From the NCBI GenBank assembly GCA_015680685.1, contig MNCI01020920.1, positions 42,924 through 106,923 on the forward strand: a stretch of 64,000 nt of DNA, given 5' to 3'. The DNA comes from Gnetum montanum (taxonomy: Eukaryota; Streptophyta; Gnetopsida; Gnetales; Gnetaceae). The notes below the pieces were generated by a model, which had not been told where the DNA came from, did not search any database, and worked only from the letters and a program-made list of their open reading frames with translations. A program made the translations under genes and the position numbers. Shown piece after piece: positions 10,983 through 21,439 of this stretch (position 1 is its first letter; the number at the start of each line of letters is the position of its first letter).

Positions 10983-11375
10983 GACCATGATTAATCAAGA
11001 TTGATCATGTTTGATCATATGTTATTTGCCTTATCTTATTTGGCCTTATTCAATTATGTTTTGACTTTACTTAACCTTCATTCACATTATTTTTTATCAT
11101 GTGCATATCATTTCATGTCATTTGACTTCATTTTCATCATTTTCATAATATTTGACTCAATTTGATCATATTTTTCCATCATTTGGGTCTTAATTAACTT
11201 GATTTGACTTCATTTGATGTCATTTGACATTAATAATGCCTTGTTTGATCTTATTTAACACCATTTTATAAGGTTTTGACCTTCATTTGACCCTATCCTA
11301 GATCATTTGGCCTTTATTTCATCTTATTTACCCTAATCTAGCCACTATAACCTCCATTGACCATGTTTGGTATCG
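10983..11375. repeat. TTTGACTTCATTTGATCAT-like short repeat tract
   Basis: This tract of about 390 bp is built from variants of TTTGAC/TTTGATC and CATTT at intervals of roughly 10-20 bp. It is strongly T-rich on the plus strand and non-coding. No flanking duplication was seen. Confidence 0.65.
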
Positions 11376-11741
11376 ATTTAATTTTTTTTAACCTAGATCT
11401 ACTTTATTAGTAGAGTATTTTATAGTATTTTAACATTTTTTTAATAATTTTATCACATAGGTCCCACTTGATGTGCTTATGATGACATGTAGGATTGAGC
11501 TAGGAAGATAACAAAGTGAATTGTACTAGCCTTAAAGCCTAAATGAGTCCCTCTTATGATGTTGTTAGACTAGGTTGACCTTGAAACTAGAAACACCATG
11601 GAGGGTTCCTTGATCAAAATTTCTATCTCAACCAAAATGGTGAGAAGAAAACACATGAAACCATGTTCCTCACTAAAACTTAACCCTACTCAAGATATCA
11701 TAAAACTCCTACAAAGTAACATTAAATCAATCACAAGTTTA
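11376..11741 (+). other. Left flank of element B
   Basis: No recognised element. A short open frame (ATG at 11598) runs to the insertion site of element B and would continue in frame on the far side of it (see 20508-20600). Whether the flank is intron, exon or older repeat cannot be settled here. Confidence 0.3.
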
Positions 11742-11746
11742 CTTGT

Positions 11747-12613
11747 TGATGAGCGGCGAGGTACCCCTACACTCAACCATACGAATACCAGCATTCTCAC
11801 ATGTGATCTAGTCAAACTCCATAGATGGACTAGTTGTGGCACCTAGATCGTTAACCTTAGGTTTCAGTTTTTTGTCTTCCCACCTAGACTAGTATTTATA
11901 TTTGTCATGTATGCTTTAGTCCAAAGTGAGGTGTATGATGTGTTCCTAATTCTAAATCTACTCTTGAAGGTAGTGGAAAATAATATTAACTAAGCTAAGC
12001 TAGGAGGAAAANGCTACTCTTGAAGGTAGTGGAAAATAATATTAACTAAGCTAAGCTAGGAGGAAAAGGTAAGAAAATCTAATATAGCCTAAGTGCGATG
12101 AGAAGCTGATTCCTTGATCATCCATACACCTCTTGGACCTCGTGCATGACTACCACTGGGATTACCAAGTGTAGATCCTAGGTATGCCACTGGGATACCA
12201 AGTAGTCACACTTAAATGCTCGTAATCAAGTCGTATTCGTTCTGTTTTACTAGGAGATAAGGGTGAGAAAGAAAGTAGTAAATAAAAATGAAATAAATAA
12301 AAAAATAAATAACAAAGTGAATGCTACAATCATGAAGTAATCTCAATCTTTATTGCCAGTCATGTGCGTGTCCAAGTACATCACACTCGAATAAAGAATG
12401 TCATACAATTACATTCACTATACTATGGGCAGACACTAGAAAAATAATCTAACTCTAGAGGGATCAAACTACCATAGTTTCACTACAATCTAAAGTAGAC
12501 ATTGTGGTAGACTACGATATTGTGTCCGCGATATCGTAGTGATGATGTGATATTGCGTATGTGATATTGTGAGGGATGCGATATCGCGGCCCATGCGCTA
12601 TCGCGTCCCATCA
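11747..12613 (-). repeat. 3' LTR of element B
   Basis: It aligns along its length with 19615-20477. Two differences stand out. A 56-bp duplication (11958 onward and 12014 onward) surrounds a single N at 12012 and looks like an unmerged assembly overlap. About 50 bp containing the TATA box of the partner LTR is missing near 12495, between TCTAAA and TAGACATT. The palindromic U3 motifs survive in decayed form at 12516-12535 and 12549-12568. Confidence 0.85.
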
Positions 12614-12783
12614 TACCCGCATGACTGAATAAAAACTCATCCTCGAGTTACAAAGAGAACAAGCTCTATTGATTACACAGTGGATAGGTATGGGATTATT
12701 AACTGGAAAAAATGAAATGAAACAATGCCGAAGTGTGGAAATACACAACACAGAAAAAATGCTACAACTATAAAAAAAGGAAC
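12614..12783 (-). other. 3' untranslated region and polypurine region of element B
   Basis: Just inside the LTR the minus strand reads CTCGAGGATGAGTTTTTATT and then a short GCGGGTA. This is a weak counterpart of a polypurine tract. Element C has the same layout at 61158-61195. No gene lies here. Confidence 0.45.
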
Positions 12784-15559
12784 TCATGTAGTTCCTAGTG
12801 GCGGTGGCTCCTCCATGGGTGCTTTCCCTTTGTCATGTGCTCTAGGATTTGAAGCTTGATGGTGTTGAAGTATGGCCTAGAGCTTCTCCTCTCAGGTTCG
12901 AGGGTCTTGTGCCATCCATGCTAGTGTTCCAATGTTTGACGGAGTCGGCACTTCCCATGGACAGGGTAGTTGCGGGAACATTTAGTTGGCTTTGACATAC
13001 CACGCCGCGAACACCTGTCGTTCCTCTTCATAGGCTCTGGCTTTATCCTTGTATTCATGAAGATCTATTAGCCATCAAGACAAGTCAGTTGCAATGTATT
13101 TCTATTCTTAGTAGCTTGATTTTACCACCTCAAGTTTAGAATTTGCAACATCCAATTTTTCAACTAGCTTATTGCGTTCTGCAAATTTTGCTTCATATTT
13201 GAGATGGGTGGAAGATACCTATTGCTCGAGCTCTATTCTTAGGTGCCCTACTATTAACATGGAAAGGTTGGCATATCTATGGTTTTCCAACTCCATGTAT
13301 TCTGTCAAGTCCTGGATCTGCAGGTCCCAGTTTTTAATTTTCACTTGATGGGCGAAGGCGTAAGTGTCCAATATGGCCCTCCAATAAGTGTGTTGAGCAC
13401 TGATAGTGTTGATTTGAGCCTTGGCCATGTAGATCTCCTTCTCTATGATTTTTTTATACATCCCCACATGATCATGAAAATTCTCCTTTAGCTTATTGTT
13501 TTTTTTAGCCTCATTCTACCATGGACTTATCTCTATTGCTAATTTTTGTCGAATAGCACATACCTCCTCCATTGAAAGGGTTTAGTTTTCTCTGGCTAAA
13601 CGACTTACATCTCGGTTGACATGAATGAATTGTTCTCATAGCTTATGAAAGTGTTCATCAAGAACATTCTTTTGTTTCTCTACAGATGTCAACCTTAGAT
13701 TATCTACAACCAACTACTTATTCTCTTCTTCTAAGGCCTTGAGTGCCTTAAGATGCACACAGGTTTGCACCTGTGATGCGGAGGCATCCCAAACAGCTAT
13801 CTCCTTTTCTCCTACCACCTTCTTATTCTCTACTATTAATTTCGTTAGCTACTCCATTCTAAAATTTTCTATCTAGTTTGTAGGAACAAATTGTAGAGGA
13901 TCTCGCTGTGTTTCTTGTTAGGCCACGAGCTACTCTTGTAATTTCTACACTTTTGCTTCAGCATGCTCAACCCTCACATTAGATATGACAAGCTTCCCCC
14001 TTGTGAAAATAAGGTTTGATTGAATTGCTGTTACATCCTGGGGGATGTTAAATAGAGACATCATGACTTGCCCTATTTGAAGTAATCTATCTAGTGCATC
14101 CTCATGTTCCGTAGGAGTCATCGAGGTTCTGGCTAAAGTTTGAGCATCCTGTGCTCCTAAGAGATCTTCTGGTGGCACAACAGGTACATTAAAGGATTCC
14201 TTGATGTGGTCAGTGACCACTTTAGCAACTCCCATGGCATCTTATTGTTGCATGACCACCACAGTGTTCCCTTCACGAGTCTCTAACTACACTTGAAAAG
14301 ATGCTACGTTTCCTGAGATTTGTTGCGACCATATGCTTTTCCCTCCTCCTATTTGAATTGAGACTTCACCCCTTGTGCGATCACATGAAATTGTAGGTTG
14401 AATGGCATCATCAAAGATACAGAAGAGGCTTGTGTCATCATGACTTTCCCAACTAACCATCTCAGCGATGGCCCGAAGATGACTCATTAACAGTCTATAG
14501 TCTTGTGGCGGTGGTGGCTAATCTTGACCTATGCTAGGCCCTGCTCCTTGTTGTTGGCTGGGACCTGTGGCTGGAGGTTGACTAGTTCCAACCACATGTT
14601 CTTCTTCTTGATCTTCTTGTTGTGGTCTTAGCTCTTCACCAGTGCTCTTTCTTGGAGCTGGCACCTTTAACAATTCAGCATAAGAAGCATTCTGGGATTT
14701 TCAGAGGATGTCATTAGTGTACCCCCAAATACCAGCCCATTGGCATAGTTTTCTGATAAGATAGGGGAAGGATAGTGCCATCTTCCCTGACTTCCATTCT
14801 TCAAATCACCTTAGGATCTCCATCAAATATAGATGAGAAAGGTTAGCGTTAAGCTTTCCCATCAACACTACACATCCTTTTGCCACATACATAGATATTA
14901 TTTTCAAACCTTTTGTGGGGAAGAGGTGATAGGTTCCGATTTTGAAATAAAATCTCTCTTCCATCGTCAACTCACCAAAAGCTTTATCTCTACCATAAGC
15001 CTTCTCTAACCAATCCTTTCACACATAATGGTTCAATCAGGTAGATAACTAAGCAACATGGGGGCCTAAATTTGGAAGGTTTAACACTTCCAAAATCACC
15101 TACATAGAAAATTCTACTTTCACACCACAAATGTTAACCATGGTACCTTGCTCCTTATTTTTCCAAAACTGGTACATTTCACCTAAGTACCAGGCACCAC
15201 ATTTAGAGAGGATAGGCTATAAGGGAGACCCCTTGAGGTAATCCTTAATAGCCTCAGGAGAGAACTATGCAAAAGATTTGAAGTTTAGCTCCACAATCAC
15301 AACAGTGAATGTTGACTTCTCATGGATAGCCTGAACACACTCCAGGGGCAACGTGAGTTGTTGTCCTGGTTCAGGTGCATCAACAGCTCCTCCTTCTACC
15401 TGCCCTGGACTGTTTGGTAGGAGGTCCTTCTTGATGGATGTTGAATGATTACACCTCTTTTTCTACCTGTTGTCCAGTAGGGACTTATCTTCCACCTCTT
15501 TGAGGTTGTTTCGCTCCACCTTGAACCAGACCCTCTTGTTGTGCACGTTTCGGGGTGAT
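12784..15559 (-). pseudogene. Element B third ORF: N-terminal plant-transposon-protein-like domain plus coiled coil
   Basis: The N-terminal region (about 15559-14700) contains FKIGTYHLFPTKG, NANLSHLYLMEILR and MALSFPYLIRKLCQWAGI. I take this to be the putative plant transposon protein type domain (PF20167-like) that accompanies Athila elements. A Pro/Gln-rich linker follows (PPATGPSQQQGAGPS, near 14550). Then comes a long Glu/Lys/Leu-rich stretch with coiled-coil character (14490-12900; open pieces at 14287-14487, 13945-14235, 13219-13467). The protein ends KGKAPMEEPPPLGTT at the stop 12784-12786. Elements C and D carry the same ORF with the same tail. The start is uncertain: TTGTGTGATTGCAG at about 15560-15573 (minus) looks like a splice acceptor at the point where D has its ATG. 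Several stops and frameshifts are present. Function is unknown; in Athila this position holds the env-like ORF. Confidence 0.6.
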
Positions 15560-17500
15560 CTGCAATCACACAAGCCAAGCATTAGTAAGGTTGTTTTCAA
15601 AGTCAAGTAATACCTTACTACTTTCCTTAATTAAATATCTTATGTTATAACGCGTGATCATGCCTGAAAATTGTAATAATGGATCATGTGACTTAGGTGG
15701 GTTTCATTTTAATCTCCCGGTGTACCTAAGGTCATATGATTTTTGGCACAATTATTCTAAGTGTTAGTGCTAATTATCCTAATTGATGTCCTTTGGGCGA
15801 TGATAAATTTCAAAAAATTTAAGCACTTTTCAGTAAGTGTCTCTCCCCCACAACTAAACAGAACACTCCAGGTTCAAGTAGGTTCAAACGGAATTAAAAT
15901 CGAAGCACCAGTGTGCGAGATATGAGTGAAAAAGAAAGGGTTACGCAATCGTAAGTTGTAGAGAAAAATTTCAAAAAATCCCCCCATGTAAATGGAAAAA
16001 TAATGCTAAGTTTTGTAGAGGGGGTTTCCTATTTATAGGAAAATAGGACGTGATATCATGTATGCGATATCACGTGGGACATGATATCGCATACGCAATA
16101 TCTCAGCCCTACTAATGCGAGACACATGAAAAATACTGAATTTTTAATGATTTTCTTCAAATTAAAGTTGGAAATTGAGGACATGGGAAAGTAGTAAGAT
16201 GTCCTAGGGTAATTTCATTGATTTTAGAGGCACTCTTAATGATAATGATGTGAACTTTAGCAATAAAAATTTGGCAGTTACAAAAAAAGGTAATGTAATG
16301 GTACATTGAAATGTAGAAATGAAAGAGGGATAATAATAGGGAAAGAAAATCAAGTGGAAAATTAAGATGAGGGTAAGAAATTGTGTGCTTCAGTAAGAGA
16401 ATTACTGAAGATTATGGAAAATTACACAAGTGGATCCTCCCCAAAGCAGGTTCCAACCTATAATGCCCTTTTGTAACCACACTTAAAGTGTCCATGGGCA
16501 CTAGAAGGGTTGAATGTAATCCACACTAACTCCACAAAACACACACATGTAATTATCACTAGAATGAGATGAGAATTCTATGCTACATAGGACATGAGCT
16601 ACAATTACATAAACAGTGAGATGAAATGAACTATAGAAGGGATTTTAGAGATTGGGATATGAGGTAACTGACCCAGGGAAAAATGAATCCTGCATGTAAA
16701 GCATGATTAATATGTCATTAACCCATCGTTCCAAGATCAGGACCAAGTCTATCCTTCTAATCAGTGACATCGCATTGTTTCATCCCATGATGAACAACTA
16801 TGAGAGTAGCATAACAACAAGGTGTACGATCACTTGGAATTTAGTACAAGGGAGGAGTGATTTTTGTTTTATGGCACTTTGTTTTTCTTTTTCTTGTCTT
16901 TTTTTTTTCCTTTAGAATCTTACTAAATCTAGAGAAGCTGCAAACCTTCAAGCATGGGTGCATGTCTTTCTAGTGGGACCCCCTAGAACAGCATTTGATT
17001 TTTGAGTGCCCTTTTGATTACCCTTACTCCCATTTTTCATTAGATCTACAAGGATCTTAGTACAACCACATTGCATGATAAGTCCCACAAATATCACCAA
17101 AGAGAATCCACAAGTCCCCTTGATGTCACACCGTAATCATTCCCTCTTGGTCTGTCCTTCTTCATTCTAGGTACAATGAACACAAAATTAATTTTAAGTT
17201 TTAAGAAATGTCAAGAATATCACTATACCCTTGAATATAACCTCTTATTTATAGAGTGGATGAGTGGGTGTAATGGGCTCACTATTCCAAATAATTGACC
17301 ACTCATGACTTAATAACATAAAACACACCTCAACCAATGATCCACATGATTGTTTTATTCCTAGATGAGATTACTTACAAAAATGTAAAAAGGAAAAAAA
17401 CATAAAAAGATAAAACAAAAGGTTGAAAAATGAAAAACTAGAAAACAAAAAAGTTGTAAAATTAAAGAAAAATAAGAAGTGGTTATTAATCCTGCTTCTC
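15560..17500 (-). other. Non-coding spacer of element B
   Basis: This spacer lies between gag and the third ORF. Short matches to the element D spacer (44450-45800) occur in the same order, for example TTCAAGCATGGGT near 16950 and 44984 and GGGCTCACTATTCC near 17275 against GGACTCACTACATATTCC near 45390. A/T-rich runs lie at 16860-16915 and 17380-17480. No pol sequence was seen here, so pol was lost between gag and this spacer. Confidence 0.6.
16030..16102 (-). promoter_or_regulatory. Internal U3-like promoter block of element B
   Basis: On the minus strand two 20-bp palindrome-derived copies come first (16083-16102 GATATCGCATACGCAATATC and 16052-16071 GATATCATGTATGCGATATC). A TATA box follows at 16030-16037 (CCTATAAATAGGAAACC). 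The 5' LTR has the same order: palindromes at 20396-20415 and 20363-20382, then TATA at 20337-20344. Copy spacing is 31 bp here and 33 bp in the LTR. The block lies about 470 bp upstream of the third ORF. A promoter role is inferred; no transcript evidence is available. Confidence 0.6.
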
Positions 17501-19483
17501 TTTGAAATTGGGAGTATCCCCATAACTAATCGGTTGAGTATGGCAAGGATTAACAAATGAAAGATAAGGATCCTTGCATGTTAGAAGTATTGAAACTGGT
17601 CCATACATACCCCATTGGGGTGCACACACTTGATTATAATAAGCATAGTGGGACACTTTATATGATGTACTTCCCGAATAACGAGTTGACCCACTATGAT
17701 GTTTGGGACCATTAGATGGTATGCAAGGATTAGGATGATGCCTCCCATGGTTGTGTTCATTGGGCCGTATGGTTGTTGGAGTATAAATTGGTGGCCCTGA
17801 TGAAGTTACATGAGACGTTGGGTTTGAAAGTAAGGGTGCACCATAGGGTTGGACTTGTGCTAGGTTGGAAGGTGCAGTGGCCTTGGAATTGTGTTTTCCC
17901 TTCCTATGAATGTGTTTAAAGAAAGGATGCCTTTGATGTTGAGGAGGCTTTTCACTGTTGTTAGTAGCAGTAGCACAAGTGTTTTTTGTGGGTTGTTGCT
18001 ATGGCACAAACACCTTAGGAATGCTTGGTGGTACTGTGGAAGGAGGGAAAGGATAAGAATGTTGAAAGTTAGGAGGAATATAAGGTGCACAAGGTGGTGG
18101 TTGCATTGGAGGCATGGGTTGATAGTATTGTGGCGAAGAGTAATGTGGTGAGATAAATTATGTTGGCCTAGATGGAGAAACAGGATGTTGAACATGATAA
18201 CCATTTGGATTCAGAAAATGCGAAGGATGCCTCCAGTCTAAGGGTCATCTCCCCCACGAATGGGATTGTTGCCACTGTGATCAAACACAATATCTCTGTA
18301 CAAAATCTAGATGTAATGTGTTTTCCCAATGCTCATATAAATGTAACAATATTGGGCATTGATCTTTGGGGTGATCGTACAGGCATATGTTGCATTCATA
18401 TGTATGACTGGGAGTTGAGCGCTTATTCCCTTCATTCTTTTTCTCCGAATGTCTAATGTTTTGCCCTGCTTCTTGGGTTGTCAAAACTCTATCTCCAATG
18501 ATGTTGATATATTCTCCACACTTTTGATACATCCATTCCAACATCTTATTAATCTTTGCCTTGGCTTCTTCTAATGATTGTTTTATTGGCAAAGATGATG
18601 TTTCCACCTTGAGATTTCTTGAATTCTCCTTGTTATGATCAGGGACCTTTGTTAAGTTGAAATTTTGGTCTTGTTGATGTTTTTCAACACTCTTCCATGT
18701 AGCTATTTCTCCTTCTTCTTTTACTACCCACTTAATAAGCTCTTGGATCTGATGGGTTCATAGTTCATATAGTTGACCTTGTGCATACATTCCTAAGGTC
18801 TCTCTTGTTTCATTACATAGCCCATCAATGATATGGTACATTTTCCTTTCCTCGAAAAACCCATGGCTTGGAGAGTTGTTTAATAGTGAATACTATCTTT
18901 CTAAGGCCATGTCCAAGGGTTCATGTTTTGCTTGTTTCCATCCTTGGATTTGTTTCCTCAAGGCTGACAATCTTGTGTAGGTTTGATATTTTTTATTAAA
19001 GACTTCTACCATTGTTGACCAGTGTCGTCTCAAGTTTGGTTTTAACGATCTATACCATACTTTTTCTAGGTCAATGAGTGTCATGGAAAAGAGCTTAAGT
19101 TTTTGCCAACTGTTATCAATGTTATTCCATGTGCAGGCATCGTAGAAGGCTAGTAAGTGTTTTTGTGGATCTAATTCATAGCCTCCTAAAACTTTTGGAA
19201 ATTTGTTAAAATCGAGCCTAGGTAGACAGATCTCTTTACGATTCCTACGAGAGATTTGATCAGCCTTTTGTATTTTCTTTAAGCTTGTAGTGGCTAGTGG
19301 GGGTTCATCATCATTGGGTAAGTTAGGCCTTCGTGTGTTGCGATGATGTTGCTTTTGTTCATTTTTATAAGAAACTCCCACTTCATGTTGTATACTCCAA
19401 TCTTCATCATCATCTAGTTCGTTGGTTCTCCAATGAACTTCCTCACTAACTATGGCATTATTATCATCTTGTAGGAGAGGCAT
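17500..19483 (-). pseudogene. Element B gag
   Basis: The first part is open from ATG at 19483 to 18893. It has an acidic N-terminus (LDDDEDW), then a capsid-type domain: LDFNKFPKVLGG, DPQKHLLAFYDAC, LIDLEKVWYRSLKP and VEVFNKKYQ. A second piece (18607-18281) carries a nucleocapsid knuckle, CNICLYDHPKDQC (C-x2-C-x3-H-x4-C; the usual spacing is x4 before His). The C-terminal piece (18200-17500) is Pro/His/Gln-rich and ends near YGDTPNFKEKQ. At least one stop separates the first two pieces near 18775. It lies about 110 bp after the primer-binding site, as expected for gag. The capsid pattern and the element context support an Athila-lineage protein. Confidence 0.75.
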
Positions 19484-19594
19484 TGTTGTGTGTGAATTTA
19501 TGTGAATGTTTATAATTACTTCTTTTTAAGAGATATATTGTTAAGTTCTTTACAATGACCTTGTATGATATAACTAATCTAGATAACTAGCACC

Positions 19595-19614
19595 GTCATT
19601 GGCAATGGTGCCTA
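19595..19614 (-). promoter_or_regulatory. Primer-binding site, element B
   Basis: The minus strand reads TAGGCACCATTGCCAATGAC directly after the LTR. It matches the Athila site TGGCGCCGTTGCC (complement of a plant tRNA-Asp 3' end) except at CpG-decay positions (GGCGCC to GGCACC, CGTTGCC to CATTGCC). Confidence 0.75.
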
Positions 19615-20477
19615 TGATGAGTGGCGAGGTACCCCTACACTCAACCATACGAATACAAGCGTTCTCACACATGATTTGGTCAAACTCCGCAGATGGACTA
19701 GCTGTGGCATCTAGATCACTAACCTTAGGTCACGGTTTGTTGTCTTCCCACTTGGACTAGTATTTATATTTGTCATGTATGGTTTAGTCTAGAGTGAGTT
19801 GTATGATGTGTTGCTAATTCTAACACTACTCCTGAAGGTAGTGGAAAATAATATTAACTAAGCTAAGCTAGGAGGAAAAGGTAAGAAAATATAATCTAGC
19901 CTAAGTGTGATGAGAAGTCGATTCCTTGATCATCCGTACACATCTTGGACCTCATGCATGACTACCACTAGGATTACCAAGCACAGATTCTAGGTACACC
20001 ACTGGGATACCAAGTAGTCACACTTAAATGCTCGTAATCAAGTCGTACTCATTCTGCATTACTTGGAGATAAGGTTGAGAAAGAAAGCAATAAATAACAA
20101 TGAAATAAACAAATAAATAAATAACAAAGTGAATGTTGCACTAATGAAGTAATCTCAATCTTTATTGCCGGTCATGTGCATGTCCAAGTACATCATACTC
20201 AAATAAATAATTTCATACAATTACATTCACCACACTACGGGCAGATACTAGAAAACTAATCTAACTCTAGAGGGATCAAACTGCTAGAGTTTCACTACAA
20301 TCTAAACTAATTATTAAACAAGGGAGAACTGCTTCTTATTTATAGACATTACAGTGGACTGCGATATCGCGTACGCGATATCACAGGGATGACGCGATAT
20401 CGTGTACGCGATATCGTGAGGGATGCGATATCACTGCCCATGCGATATTGCGGCCCATGCAATATCGCATCCCATCA
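19615..20477 (-). repeat. 5' LTR of element B
   Basis: The LTR runs on the minus strand from 20477 to 19615, TGATGGGATGC to CTCATCA. U3 has two CpG-rich 20-bp palindromes (20363-20382 perfect, 20396-20415 one change) and further GCGATATC half-sites up to 20470. The TATA box lies at 20337-20344. It borders the primer-binding site on one side and the target duplication CTTGT on the other. Confidence 0.85.
20337..20415 (-). promoter_or_regulatory. U3 palindromes and TATA box of element B
   Basis: GATATCGCGTACGCGATATC (20363-20382) is its own reverse complement; a second copy with one C-to-T change lies 33 bp away. The TATA box TCTATAAATAAGAAGC is just downstream on the minus strand. These are candidate binding sites for a dimeric factor. 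Confidence 0.6.
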
Positions 20478-20507
20478 CTTGTAGTGTTGTTTTCTATTGT
20501 TAACAAG

Positions 20508-20600
20508 TTGGAAAGAATGACAAATGTTGATAACTTTGATGATCTACAACAAGACAATGACCATGACCTCCATCTCTCTCTATCTCTAGGTTTGGCATAA
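20508..20600 (+). CDS. Possible host last exon ending in an LxLxL (EAR-like) motif
   Basis: After the element B target site, a U-rich stretch and AACAAG (20483-20507) resemble a 3' splice site. A 30-codon frame follows to TAA at 20598-20600, ending DNDHDLHLSLSLGLA. LxLxL near the C-terminus is the EAR repression motif found in several plant transcription factor families, including some MADS-box and zinc-finger proteins. The frame is also open upstream: with element B removed, the frame from ATG 11598 continues into it. No upstream exon with a recognisable DNA-binding domain is in the window. It may be a real terminal exon, a gene fragment or chance; I cannot name a gene. Confidence 0.25.
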   Translation: MERMTNVDNFDDLQQDNDHDLHLSLSLGLA

Positions 20601-21439
20601 TGAATAAATTGAAAAATCTATAAAATATGTGATGCACATTACATAGATCTCTCAATGATGTAAAAATAGTAGCCTATGGTGGCTTATCATTTACTGATTA
20701 TCCCATATAGCCTTATGAAATATTATGTGACAACATGTTTTCTTTGTATTATTTTCTTATTCTCTTAGAGTTGTGCTTGAAGGATGAAGCCTACAAGTCA
20801 TTACAAAGGTGCAACTCATTGTAGAAGAAAGTCACCATGTGACCTAGATGCATGAGTTTTGATTAGCTTGTTCTATTATGGAAAGAGTGTTTTTATCATA
20901 TCACTTCTCTTAGTTCTCCTTTTAAAACAACGTCCCATATCTCAATTCAAACATCCCCTAACCTAAACAATGATGATGATCCATGTTTGACATTCATGAA
21001 TGGTGGCCATATGAAACCCTTTCATCCTGCTTGATTGTCAAGTTCATTGGATGTAACACATTTCATTCAATAAGAAAACCCAAACTACATTTGGCCTTAG
21101 CAATGAAACATAGTGAAGTTTTCACCCTTAAAAAAACGATAAGCAATTTACCAAAAAAGATGAGAGGCCAATGAAGCTTAACTATCAAATAAATAACTCT
21201 AAACTAACAAAGGGAGGAGCCAATATTCCAAAGAAGCATTGGAGTGAAGTTTTTGTTCCTCAAGAATATTACTAAGTGACCAACACTTTGAAGCACAAAG
21301 CATGAAGACTACATTGATATGCCAACATGTCATTTGCTATACCGTAACCATGATGTTAACATGTGAAATTCATTATTGATCCATATAACCATTTCCTTGT
21401 AATCAAATATAGCATTTACCCTATATCATTTCATGATAA
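20601..21439. other. No recognised feature
   Basis: This is AT-rich sequence after the possible exon. It could be 3' UTR and downstream flank, but I saw no repeat family or coding motif in it. Confidence 0.4.

Larger units (their letters stand above)
11747..20477 (-). mobile_element. Element B: Athila-lineage LTR retrotransposon lacking pol
   Basis: Both ends are defined: LTRs 11747-12613 and 19615-20477 start TGATGAG and end CCCATCA. They are flanked by a perfect 5-bp target duplication, CTTGT, at 11742-11746 and 20478-20482. The primer-binding site beside the right LTR shows that the element lies on the minus strand. The order is 5' LTR, PBS, gag, non-coding spacer, internal promoter-like block, third ORF, 3' LTR. 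No protease, RT, RNase H or integrase is visible, so it would depend on a partner such as element D, whose spacer and third ORF it shares. By eye the LTRs differ at about 25 of the first 200 bases, so the insertion is old. Confidence 0.85.

Noticed and set aside
12549-12568. GATATC palindromes as a replication origin or CRISPR-like repeat
   Set aside because: They sit in LTR U3 beside a TATA box, the spacers are not unique inserts, and the context is a plant retroelement.
13279-13491. Plus-strand frame opposite the element B third ORF
   Set aside because: Shadow of the minus-strand coiled-coil coding sequence.
16895-16915. Poly-T run as a terminator
   Set aside because: A/T runs are common in this AT-rich spacer and no RNA gene lies upstream.
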